From Nematostella vectensis (lineage: Eukaryota; Cnidaria; Anthozoa; Actiniaria; Edwardsiidae), in the NCBI RefSeq assembly GCF_932526225.1, contig NC_064046.1, positions 13,597,708-13,661,707 on the forward strand: 64,000 nucleotides of DNA, written 5' to 3'. Below, piece by piece: positions 11,440-23,600 of this stretch; position 1 is the first letter of the stretch, and every line of letters begins with the position of its first letter. The position numbers were made by a program, and so were the translations under genes. The notes below the pieces were generated by a model. It was not told the DNA's origin, ran no database searches, and was given only the letters and a program-made list of their open reading frames with translations.

Positions 11440-13474
11440 GGTGTACAATGCAATAAAATATATTTTATTTGTACCACAAGATGAAATTACAATACAAAGC
11501 TAAATACATTAATACAAATCGGGTACTGGCTGTCTAGAAATAACTAGAAAGCTAATCTAGCTAGACAGCCAAAATTAAACAACTTACAAGATTCTGTCGT
11601 CAGACGAGGCACAAGTATAAAAAAAAAACACAGAAAAAATAGACAATCAAACACGAAAATAAAAGGAAAAGAATGTACGAATAAACTTTGATAAGAATGG
11701 AACATACAGAGCGAAAATTATACATACATGAAAATATACATGGCAAAAACGTCTCTGATATAGTAAGAGGTTATGAAATTTCTTTTTATAGTTTTTTTGA
11801 ATCGGTTAAAAAGGTAGCTGCTTAGCTGAGTAGTCGACTTTATTCCATGTTATAACTCCTTGGAAGCGAATATTGAACTTGCCATAGTTTGTACGAACTG
11901 ATGGAAGACAGTAGGATGAGCTCGAGGCTAGCCTGGTTTCATACGTGTGCCTTGAGCTGATGGGTGTGAAGAAATTATTAAATGGAGTAGGTAATAATTT
12001 GGGGTAAAATTTGAACATGAATTGACAGTTGAGATATGATATAATATCTTGGAATTTAAGGATTTGTAATTTTTTTAAATAGTGGAGAGGTATATTTAGT
12101 AAACAAGGATGGATTGCTCTTTTTTGTAGTCTAAATAAAGGCATTGTTGTGGTTTGGTTAGTGTTTTACCATATTATAGCACCATAGGTCAAAAATGGGT
12201 AAATGAGGGCGTAGTATAATAGAGTAAGAATTGTGGAGGTAACATAATGACGTAGCTTTGCTATTATCCCTACCCCCCTGGAGATTTTCTTACAAGTTTG
12301 GTTAACATGCTCCTTCCAGTTAAGGTGAGAATCTATTATAACTCCAAGATATTTGATACTATCTTTTTGTTTAATTACCATATTTTGTAACTTTAAGGAT
12401 ATTGATCTATGTAACTTCTTTTGAGTTGGATGAAATATGACAAAATTAGTTTTGTCAATGTTCAGTGAAAGTTTATTTGCACAAAGCCATATATGGACTT
12501 TGGTTAATTCAGAATCCACAATGCTTTCTAAATGTTCGAGTTTTGGGTCAGTAAGAAATAGATTTGCGTCATCTGCAAACATGAAAATCGAATAGACTGG
12601 AGCAATTACAAAAGTCATTTATATACAGAAGGAAAAGAAGTGGACCAAGTACAGACCTGTGGTACACCACAAGTGACAGAAGCTAGCAAGGATGAGGAAT
12701 TCCCTATGGAAACAAATTGTTTCCTGTTTGACAAGTAAAGATCAAACCAGTCATATGCAATTCCACGAATGCCATATGAGTAAAGTTTAGCTAATAAAAT
12801 GTCATGATCAACCGTGTAAAAGCCTTGCTAAGGTCGAGAAAGATTCCACAGGAGAACTGGCCGTCTTCAATTGCCTTTTGTATTTTGTCAGTTATCAGGA
12901 TAAGAGCATGCTCAGTTGAATGGTTGGCACGGAACCCAAACTGGTTATCATGTAATGTGCTGAACTTCGTAAGATATGTCACAAGTCTATTATACATAAG
13001 TCTTTCTAGAATTTGGTTAAAAATGGATAAAAGTGATATCAGCCTATAATTTGATAGCGTTTGGTGTGAACCTGACTTATGAATTGGTATGACACGTGCT
13101 ATTTTGAATGAATCAGGGACTGTTCCCAAGGCAAAGGAGGCATTGTATAATACTGTATCTCCAGGGGCCTAAAAATAACAGCATACAGTACCTTGAGCAA
13201 TGATATTGGGATACTGGATTGACCACAAGCCTTTCCTGATTTCAAATTTAAAATAATGTCTTGTATTTCTTCTCTAGTTGTAAGATTGAGATAGAAGCTG
13301 TTACTGATTGGAGTGGGAAGATAGTCTAAAAATGATGAATTTACTTTTGAAATAGCTAGATCAATTTTCCTTCCCACATTAGAGAAAAAATATTAAACTC
13401 ATTGGCTATCTCATTACTGTCTATCAAAACCTTATTTTTAGAAGTAATTATTTTTGACGGTACCGAGGAGGCCT
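11440..13474 (-). mobile_element. LINE (non-LTR retrotransposon) remnant, reverse-transcriptase half
   Basis: The minus strand encodes, in broken frames, a LINE ORF2 reverse transcriptase. In order from about 13,440 down: the pre-RT segment, a KSGS...NYR.ISLL motif and FGFR..HST (12,791-13,129), GIFLDLSKAF (palm motif A), then FADDANLFLTD (catalytic FADD box) and KTNFVIFHP, YLGVIIDSHLNWKEHV (12,166-12,618), and a C-terminal part ending in a GKFNIRFQGVITWNKV motif (11,806-12,144). The motifs fit the Jockey/CR1/L2 group. Several frameshifts make it inactive. The endonuclease half of the same reading frame lies at 26,962-28,110. Confidence 0.85.
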
Positions 13475-13521
13475 CTTCCCTGCTAGCAGAGGCCTCTTTT
13501 CTCTGTATTTCGCTGGGCTGG
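13475..13521 (+). repeat. Left 47-bp terminal inverted repeat of the 13.5-kb unit
   Basis: The sequence starts CTTCCCTGCTAGCAG and ends TTCGCTGGGCTGG. It is the exact reverse complement, over 47 bases, of 26,915-26,961. It abuts LINE sequence on its outer side. Confidence 0.85.
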
Positions 13522-13660
13522 CGTTCGCTGGGAAAAGAGACCTCTGCCATGGGTCGAAACTGTTTTCGTTGCGCATGCGTGTGCGTTTCTAAGCGACCGC
13601 GCTTGACGCGCCAAAACCCGTACCATCGCGCGAAAGCTGTCAATATGCTAATATGCTCAC

Positions 13661-14256
13661 AGGTAGCCCAGGTAATGGTGCTTGTTCGTAGCTCGGAATT
13701 CGGCTGTTCTGAGAGGGGACGAGTAAAGCGTTTTTTTTTTTTTTTTGTGAAATGTTGTCAATAAAATTGCCTTAGAACTTAAAACATGCCTTGTGGTTGT
13801 CAAATTCACGTGTAATACACGATTTGGGGGGGGGGGGGGTTCTTAACGGGATTTATGACTTTTCTCCCCCTACTAAGGAAAGAAACATGGTTGGAGGCGC
13901 CATTTTCGGTAGCACTCAAATACCGTCGAAATTCGAGAGGAAAAAACAACAAACAAAATATTTTTATCTCCCAGACCTATGCCAGGGTACACTTACATTC
14001 GATATGTGGCAAAACATCCGAGCTAAACTTTTTTCTCTGGCCGCTAGCCGTATTTTAAAACGAGAAAGTAGCCACTAGCATCCTTGACCGACGCCGTTGT
14101 ACGATTAGTTACGCTTGACCGCGCTGGGAAGGAGCACAGGTTGCCCAGGTAATGGTGCTTGTTCGTAGCTCGGAATTCGGCTGATCTGAGAGGGGACGAG
14201 TAAAGCGTTTTTTGTAGAATGTTGTCAATAAAATTGCCTTAAAACTTAGAACATTC
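13661..14256 (+). repeat. Direct repeat pair, about 120 bp
   Basis: 13,661-13,788 and 14,130-14,256 share AGGTWGCCCAGGTAATGGTG through TGTCAATAAAATTGCCTT. They differ mainly in the length of a T run (16 against 6). They lie just inside the left end of the 13.5-kb unit, with a poly-G MITE end (13,826-13,841) between them. Confidence 0.8.
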
Positions 14257-14370
14257 CTTAATTTTATTGCATTTGCATTTGATCATGATGAACTGAACTT
14301 TCATTCAATGTTTTGGTTCCTAAAAGAACCGTTGTTTGATGTAATAGATGGTAAACTATAGAATAGAGGT

Positions 14371-14712
14371 TTATAATAATTGTAACTGACGCATTTTGAG
14401 CAGCAGAGCTCTTCTCGAATTCTGCAAAGGGGAAACTACAATTAAATAAGCCTCTATCCTGTCGTTTACCATCTCTGTGACAGTCTCCACGTCAGCACCA
14501 GGCCTCCTTGAATGTCTTTTGCTCTTTGTAACGTACTGCTTCAGTTTCCACCGTTGTCGCGCTATTTCCCTTTCTATCTCTTGGAGGTCATCAGACATCA
14601 GTAGGAGCTCTTCCATGTTTGCAGTAGAATGAATAAAATTTTTGTCCCCGTTTTTTAAATATCGCTGTCCATTGTCCGCTCTAACAAAGGCAGGACAATT
14701 GTGCATTATCAT
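14371..14712 (-). CDS. Unidentified open frame, possibly an exon
   Basis: The frame holds 113 codons rich in charged residues (a DDLQEIEREIARQRWKLKQY stretch and PGADVETVTEMVNDRIEAYL) that look like amphipathic helices, not random translation. I do not recognise a family. It is on the same strand as the gene at 17.7-26.3 kb but far downstream of that gene's stop. It may be a single exon or a remnant of a transposon protein. Confidence 0.25.
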   Translation of the reverse strand: MIMHNCPAFVRADNGQRYLKNGDKNFIHSTANMEELLLMSDDLQEIEREIARQRWKLKQYVTKSKRHSRRPGADVETVTEMVNDRIEAYLIVVSPLQNSRRALLLKMRQLQLL

Positions 14713-14719
14713 GGGAACT

Positions 14720-17670
14720 GTGAAGTGCGAAACGGTATTTCTTGTAAAAAAAAAGTGAGAGGATGATTTGATTTGATTTTAAATCTCCGCTACCTCTACT
14801 CGTGCAAACAAAAGAAGTTATTAGTGTCTTTCAAATTCAATTCTAGCGCGCTACATATAATCGGCGTCAGAATTCCGGGCCCATCCAAACTTTATTTTTT
14901 GCGTTTTTTTTTTTTTTTTTTTTTTTTTATTCAATGGCCCGTTTATTAGAAATAGAGGTGAAATACTGAATACTCTTAAAAAAAAAGTCCAGCGTATTTC
15001 TAAGAAGCGCTTAAATACATACCTTTCCTATGCGCTAGGAGTGAATTCTCCTGGTTGGGGTTCCTCTTTGGAACCCCACATTGCAATTGTTGAATCAGAT
15101 TCTTGTCGTTCTGGTTCGGAGATGTGCGCAAATTAGAACGCGACGGCGAAAGACTAGGCTATATTTAGCTCTTTATCGCTGAGAATCTGTTGTCTCTTAG
15201 AAAACAGAAATATCGCTAAGGCTTTGAAGCTTTCCCTTCAAGCGAAAAACACCTCAACAGTTTTATCTACAATTGTTGCAGGTGTGGGTGTTGGCAATAT
15301 TTTACAACTGTCTTGCTTTGACTATGGTCTTAAAGTCCGCAGCTCAAGTAACACGGAATGCCTTTCGAGGATTCACTCACACCTTTTTTTGTACCAATCA
15401 AGATACCAATATAGAATCTGGAGGCAGGTCGAGGAATTGCAAAATACGACCTTTTTTTTTTTTTTTGCTTTGCTTAACTTATCATTGCCTTTAAACACAG
15501 ATCGTTTCACAGCTAGGGTAGCCTGCGTGCATTCTTATTACGGCGGTTCTTTTGTTTCATAGATGATTGTAACAAGCTTGTAACAGCCAATACGACGCGT
15601 ATCGCAAACTTGGTTAGTACTAACCAGTTAGTACCGACTAGTCAACAAATGATTCTCACCTCCGATCATGCATGTATAATCATTTATCCACTAATTAGGG
15701 GTCTTGTTAGCACCTGACAAGTTCTCAAGCGCATCTTAAAGCTTTCACTGTTCGACGAGAACATCTAGCAGACAGCGCCAGTTCACCTTACCTTGCCAAA
15801 ACCAGGTCAGAATTACGAGTAACAGCACCAAACTCTACTGTCTCTAACAAGCATCATTTGATATCAAATCATAGAAGAAAAGAGACGCCTGGACATTTTG
15901 ATAATAAACTCTCTAAAAGGTGCATCATAAACAGTGATCTTATAACAAAAATTACAATGTCTTTTTCCCTTTCTGTTAACACAAAGTTGTTTGTAAACTT
16001 TGGCTCCCTGTGGGACTTTGTGGGAATAAGGTTTAACAGGCGCTCACAGTTTTGTTGTTAGGGAGTGTTCACTAAAAGCAACGAGGGTGAGGGAAGATGT
16101 TTACTCAAGACAGCCCTCTTACATTGGAAACATTTTTTGGTGCCCCCCCCCCCCCCCCCCTTTCAGAACCCCAAAAACAATTAAAAAAAAAAACAATCTC
16201 CGGTACCCCTTTTGGCTAAGGATTGTGAATGGTGTAGCTTTGGAGTTTTCGAGTTCCTCGTTTTTTTTTTTCCGCCAGAGTGCTTACACTTTCCTCATAC
16301 ATATATTTTGCCGGTGTGGCTGTTTTTACAACAAAATTCTACTTTCTAACTTCAACAACGAAGGTGGTTGTCAAATGGTCAGTGGAACATTCAGGTAATT
16401 CCACTTTCTAACACCAAAAAGGGTTAAAATTTTTCACCTTACGTGTGAAACAGTTTTAAAGCTTAAACACAAAATACAAACACAAAAGCTAATACACAAA
16501 ATTCGTTTGGTCGTGCATCCTTGTTTATTGTAATAACGAAGATACTTTTTTTCTACAGGGGCAAGTAAGAACAAAATGGGTTTTATTTTATAAATCTAGA
16601 AAAGCACCCCTTTATGTTCTTGTTGCCTCCTTTCGATTAGTAAAAGCCCATTACAATGAGTTCACAGTGATTCTAGATTGGTGCATCGAAAAGTACACAA
16701 AAACTGCTGTCTTATCTCGTTACAAACCTGAGAGGGCTAACACCCTGAACTGACCCAGGTATCCACCTAACCAAGTCGTGTCCCTTGGTGCAGAACACTA
16801 GGAAGATGTTATATGAGTATATTAAGTAAAGGCTTTTTTAAATTAGACAAATCTCTGAGCGACGTTTGTGAAATTTCTGGTAACAATACAATGAAAAATG
16901 CACTTAATGACTTTCAATGTCACCCCATCCCGTCAACAATATTGCTACCAGCCCCATCCCAGGCCATAAATAATGAACACCCTTCAGTGCGTTCGGTCTT
17001 TCCTCGCAACCCTTTACCAGTAGTCGATTATGTGAACTGTATCTTACAATCTATAATAGCCCACAACATCCGAGTTATAAATCGTTTTTTTTTATTTGCA
17101 CAATATTATTTACAAACATATTGCTTACTTAAAATCGTAGTATAAGTTAAAGTCACACATGATTACATTCCACCACAATGAAAGGGAATATTACATTTTG
17201 TGTCATGAGATCAAGAATTTTAAAGTGGTCACTGTCCTTAATGGCTGCATATGATTTCTTTTACTCCCTCACGTCGAACTCTTCGATTTTTCATTATCTT
17301 AATAATTCGAAACAAAACGAACTTGGAAATCATAAGCATATGTTGGATGACACTTCTAGAATGGTTTTTCACTGGTTTCTTTTCATTTTAAACGAAACTC
17401 TCGTCGTCATTTGGTGGTATCGGTACTAATACAAATGATGAATTACAATTCATCGCACTCAAGAATTGGCGAATGAAAGAGGTGAAAACTAGAATTAAAA
17501 CACTTAAAATGAATGTGCTTAAAATTAACATTAACGGTACCCAATAAACGTTGTTGTCGGCTAAACATCATTAACAGGTTAGGTGACGACAATTGTATCA
17601 GTTAAAAAAAATGATACTGTAGCTCTATATTACAGCGGTTTCAGATCACACGCGGCCTTCTCCGTAAAAA
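14720..17670. other. Gene-free stretch inside the 13.5-kb unit
   Basis: AT-rich, with a T run at 14,907-14,928 and a poly-C/poly-A MITE end at 16,142-16,193. No coding frame was recognised on either strand. Confidence 0.45.
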
Positions 17671-17674
17671 AAAA

Positions 17675-20600
17675 CTATTCGTCACATAACACCATTAATG
17701 TTGTCGCGTCAACAACATCTATTGGATCCTGGTTATCAGGAATGTCTTGACCGAAGTAGGTTAGACGCACTCTGTAGTGGCCAAAGTTGGCTTGTGCCAC
17801 TTGGTGAAGGAGCTGTAGATTTAAAAAAATGTCAGTAATTTGAGTTTAGTGTTGTATACTATCTGTATCTCGCATTAAAACTCTTTTTGAGGTTGATGAG
17901 TAGGAAAAAAACGCATACACTTTTCAAATAAATATTTCGAAAAAAACGCATACACTTTTGGAATAAATATTTGACTGTTGGCAGCCTATACTTTGAGGAC
18001 AAGAGAAATATTTGTTCGTATTGTGCGCTCGGCCCTAGATCACCACAGGCCATCGGCGTGACACGCCTCGTGGCTAGCAAAGCGACGAGTACGTGAACGC
18101 CGACGGCAAATAACAAATGAATTGGATTGATAATACAATACTGATACTAAGTGGACTTATTTCAGTTTGATTAAAATTATTTGTTTATGCTGTTACCTCG
18201 TTAGTGTCAGTGGGCGTAAAACGCCTCTCGAACACGCCCGAGCGGGCACGGAAACGTACTCTTATGTCGCCACTGCCGCTATTGCCGTCAAGGTGCCTTA
18301 TGCTTTGCAGAATAATAAAACATCGGATAATTAATAATTTCTGAGTCTTTGGAGGTTGAAGGTGGGTGCTGCTAGCTGTAATACTGCTATATGCATAACA
18401 ATGTCACGTACCTCTTCAATTTCTAACAAACGTTGTCTTTCCCTATCCTGTAAAAAAGCAAAATAAAAATTATGAATAATAAATAAACAGAAATGATGAC
18501 TATGTGTATATCCCAAAGTTAACATACCGGACGGTTCTTCATTTAATATTGTTCGATATGCTTTCTAAATATTTCCCACGTTTAAATTACCCTTTCTTGG
18601 TCCATTCTGAGACTTTCTAGGTATTCCTTATCCTGCTCCTCTCGAAGACTTCTTCGGTCGCTGTAAATAAAAAAAGGGTTATCTAATTACAAAACACACT
18701 AATGAGAATAAAAGAAAGACAATGCGAAAGGGTAGATACTTCAACATAAAAGGCAGCCTAACACATAAATTGAAGCATCTATTCGAAGGGATGCCCAATT
18801 AATTTAATTTAGAGTTTAAAGTCACTGACAGCTCCTTTGGGGAGATTATATAAAAACGAAAAAAGAGAAAAAACATACATACCACCCCAGAAGCCAGAAG
18901 TCCTGTCAGAATCTGAGGTGGACCCACCCCAGCCAAGTCCTCTTTCTAAAATTACTCTGGTTGCATCTGATGTCAACCTGAAATGCAAATTCATTATTTG
19001 TCATCAAAACCAGTATTAATTTTTATATCTTTCCATTGATGATAAGTTTAATATGATGATGTGATAAGTTTTCCCAAGTTCTTTGGATGTTTAACAGAGG
19101 AGGCAAATGAAAAACGTGCATTCTAATCAAGGTAATCAAGAGAGGTGACAGCAGTACAGTGAAAAGGACGGAGATATGCAATTGTAAATAACTGATGTGA
19201 TGGAAAGCTTTTTTTTTTCAGCTAATCTTATGCCTTACCATGGCAAACTGTTTTCTGTCGATGCCCAATTGAGGGCGATCAGGAATCCAACCCTTGTTTG
19301 CAATTGAATCTGCAGTAAAAACACTGCCATGGGTACTGGCAGTACTGAGATTGGCAAACAAGGGTTGGATGCCTCTACAGCTCCCCAAAATTGCTGAAAC
19401 TCGACGATAGGACTAATTCGACCTAAAACAAAAAAAATAATGCATGCTTTTTACAGACAAAAAAATAAAACAACCAAAAAAAAAAAAAATTAAATAACTA
19501 CAACAAAACCTGGTAAGAAAGTTGTCTATGGCTAGAAGGCTTCAATGGAAATACCTTGTAAAAAATACCATTTTTAAAAAGGTAAAGGGTTTTTTTTATT
19601 ATTTATCATCATATGGGCACATAAGACAGTGAGATAAAAAAAGTTTTGGAAGTTTAAGTATACTGCTTTCACTAACCTCTTAGAAAAAGGCAGGGTGACT
19701 GACATGTAAAATAGTTTAGGACACCTGGTCCTATTTCTGTTGTGCCAGATTCACTCATTCCTGTGCAGTTAAAAAAAGGCAAGATGATTTACCATATTCA
19801 ATAACAGAGTTCTGTCCTAATTAGTGAATGAAACAATCCACAACAATGTGCTTCTGATAACCGTTTTCCAGTAATTCTATCTGCTCCACCAATTGGTGTC
19901 AATCTGATCAGATCCGTAGAAAGTAATTTCATTTTACATCATGGTTACATCATAAAACATAAATTTTATAATGTTTTCACTGCCAAGCAATTAGGGACAA
20001 ACCATTTAATATCTTAAACAGTGATCAATTCTAAACTGGAAAAAAAACCTATTAAGTGGAAACATCTTAGGGTCCTGACCCCGTACGCAGTTCTGCTCAA
20101 GGTTAAACCAATCAGCTATCGAGCTATGATTTGGGGTTTGCACGGCGCAGATCTGCGCGGTTTGAGCCAATCAGACGTTATAGATCTCGGTGACATCAAG
20201 GAGGTGTTGACATATAATAACCAGACTACTCTGTATGACATAAATATCTGGTTATTACACGTCAACAGGGGTAAAGCCTTTGTTAATTCTCAAACAAAAG
20301 GTAAAACAAAACCTCTGAAAGTCTGAACGAAAACACCTTCCTTTGACTAAATACAATAAGCTAAAAAGGAGCGACATTATTTTCACAGGTCCTCTTTTAT
20401 TATTATAGTTTCTCAAATTGATACTTTTTGTGTTTGATATGTGTATTATTTTTAGCTTACTTGAAAGGTGCTAATTTGGCGGGATTGTTTTGGCGCGTTA
20501 AGAACAGTGTTCTCAAATACTGGAACTTCCTTCGTGTATCTCCTCCTTAGAGTTCATCGATTAACTCCAATATAATGCCTTCCTTATTTTCGGAGTTTAT

Positions 20601-23600
20601 GATATTTCTTTGAATACCTTGTATCCCAGAAGAGTCCTTGCGTTATTTTCCAATTTCAACTGGAAGCTTGGCAAGCCTTAATCGGCCACGGCGGACTTGT
20701 TACTTTGCTTTCGTTGTAAATGCGCATGCAACCATACAAATATCCATCTTTGGTCGCTTAATAGTAAACTCGGAATGATCAAGCCGGCTATAACGCGAGG
20801 CAACGCGAGTTGGAGTGCTTATCATTGCAAGTGGTCACAAGACACAAAGCGCAGTCCTGCGCTTGCATTAGCCAATGATGATACAATTATTCACTTCCTT
20901 TAGCGCAGGACTGCTCATGTATCAGCGAATCCCGTATTTAGCGTGATATCGGAACCCACGTGAACTGCTACCTAGCGCCTGGTTAATTAACCTGGTTAAT
21001 CTACTCGGCTTAGTTTCGTATTTTAACTCAAACATATTGATTAAAAATAAACTTCTCACTACATCCAGAGTACTTTTCAATTATCTGTTAAGGACTCGCT
21101 TGTTTTGAGAAATTTCGGGCTCGTTATGAAAGTAACGCGAAACGGCAAAACTTGAGCGCAGCCCTGCGCTCGCATTAGCCAATAATGATACAATTATCCA
21201 CTTCCTGTTGCGCAGGACTGCTCATGTATCAGCGAATCCCGTATTTAGCGTAATACCGGAACCCACGTGAACTGGTAACAGAGACGTGGTTCTTAGCGCA
21301 GAGCAGAATTTTACGAGTGTTGCTACTTTGGTCTTGGGACTACACATCTCAATGTTAACCTATCCTTATCATGTTACTTACATGATACCTTTTAATTCGA
21401 GTTGAAACAGTATTTAGGCATAACAGTTTATTCAGAACAAGTCCAACAGCATTTTCGTCGGGTAAATTTGGATGCTTTAACGTGCTCGCTGCTCGAAGCT
21501 GTGAACATGAGACTCTATCTGCTACAAAAGGTCAAATTACGCAATGCGTGCAATCGCTTTCACAAATGAATCTACCTCTCATCTAATAAATGTATTTGTA
21601 TCTTGGGCTTTCTTTCCAAACGCATTAATATATTTAGAGGAGAAATATTCACGCTTTACTTGACTACGTACGCGTGTAGAAGGAATTTGACCTTGCTAAC
21701 AAAACCACAATTTGACAGATAGTGCTTGTTGTCAATTAACACCTTGGCTACTAGATAAGGCTCTGACAAAACAAATAGATTAGTGCAGTGACACGATGGG
21801 TTCCGATATCACGCTAAATACGGGATTCGCTGATACATGAGCAGTCCTGCGCAACAGGAAGTGAATAATTGTATCATTATTGGCTAATGCGAGAGCAGGA
21901 CTGCGCTTTGTGTCTTGTGATCACTTGCAATGATAAGCACTCCAACTCGCGTTGCTTCACGTTATAGCCGGCTTTATCATACTATTGTTATTTTTGGTTT
22001 GATAAGATAACAGCCGCTTTGCTAACAGTGAAGTAAAAAATATCTTGAAAGATAAGCACAAAGTTATGAAAGTGATGCGAAACGGGAAAACTTGTGAGTT
22101 AATTACGAGTTTCGCGCACGACTGCACCGTTTTGTGCTTATCTTTCAAGATATTTTTTACTTCACTGTTAGCAAAGCGGCTGTTATCTTATCAAACCAAA
22201 AATAACAATAGTATGATAAAGCCGGCTATAACGTGAAGCAACGCGAGTTGGAGTGCTTATCATTGCAAGTGGTCACAAGACACAAAGCGCAGTCCTGCTC
22301 TCGCATTAGCCAATAATGATACAATTATTCACTTCCTGTTGCGCAGGACTGCTCATGTATCAGCGAATCCCGTATTTAGCGTGATATCGGAACCCATCGT
22401 GTCACTGCACTAATCTATTTGTTTTGTCAGAGCCTTATCTAGTAGCCAAGGTGTTAATTGACAACAAGCACTATCTGTCAAATTGTGGTTTTGTTAGCAA
22501 GGTCAAATTCCTTCTACACGCGTACGTAGTCAAGTAAAGCGTGAATATTTCTCCTCTAAATATATTAATGCGTTTGGAAAGAAAGCCCAAGATACAAATA
22601 CATTTATTAGATGAGAGGTAGATTCATTTGTGAAAGCGATTGCACGCATTGCGTAATTTGACCTTTTGTAGCAGATAGAGTCTCATGTTCACAGCTTCGA
22701 GCAGCGAGCACGTTAAAGCATCCAAATTTACCCGACGAAAATGCTGTTGGACTTGTTCTGAATAAACTGTTATGCCTAAATACTGTTTCAACTCGAATTA
22801 AAAGGTATCATGTAAGTAACATGATAAGGATAGGTTAACATTGAGATGTGTAGTCCCAAGACCAAAGTAGCAACACTCGTAAAATTCTGCTCTGCGCTAA
22901 GAACCACGTCTCTGTTACCAGTTCACGTGGGTTCCGGTATTACGCTAAATACGGGATTCGCTGATACATGAGCAGTCCTGCGCAACAGGAAGTGGATAAT
23001 TGTATCATTATTGGCTAATGCGAGCGCAGGGCTGCGCTCAAGTTTTGCCGTTTCGCGTTACTTTCATAACGAGCCCGAAATTTCTCAAAACAAGCGAGTC
23101 CTTAACAGATAATTGAAAAGTACTCTGGATGTAGTGAGAAGTTTATTTTTAATCAATATGTTTGAGTTAAAATACGAAACTAAGCCGAGTAGATTAACCA
23201 GGTTAATTAACCAGGCGCTAGGTAGCAGTTCACGTGGGTTCCGATATCACGCTAAATACGGGATTCGCTGATACATGAGCAGTCCTGCGCTAAAGGAAGT
23301 GAATAATTGTATCATCATTGGCTAATGCAAGCGCAGGACTGCGCTTTGTGTCTTGTGACCACTTGCAATGATAAGCACTCCAACTCGCGTTGCCTCGCGT
23401 TATAGCCGGCTTGATCATTCCGAGTTTACTATTAAGCGACCAAAGATGGATATTTGTATGGTTGCATGCGCATTTACAACGAAAGCAAAGTAACAAGTCC
23501 GCCGTGGCCGATTAAGGCTTGCCAAGCTTCCAGTTGAAATTGGAAAATAACGCAAGGACTCTTCTGGGATACAAGGTATTCAAAGAAATATCATAAACTC

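Noticed and set aside
20021-20326. 101-residue frame in the foldback arm as a real gene
   Set aside because: Mirrored frame at 23,867-24,172 is identical by symmetry, there is no known motif, and the 62.9-kb relative is shortened by frame differences.
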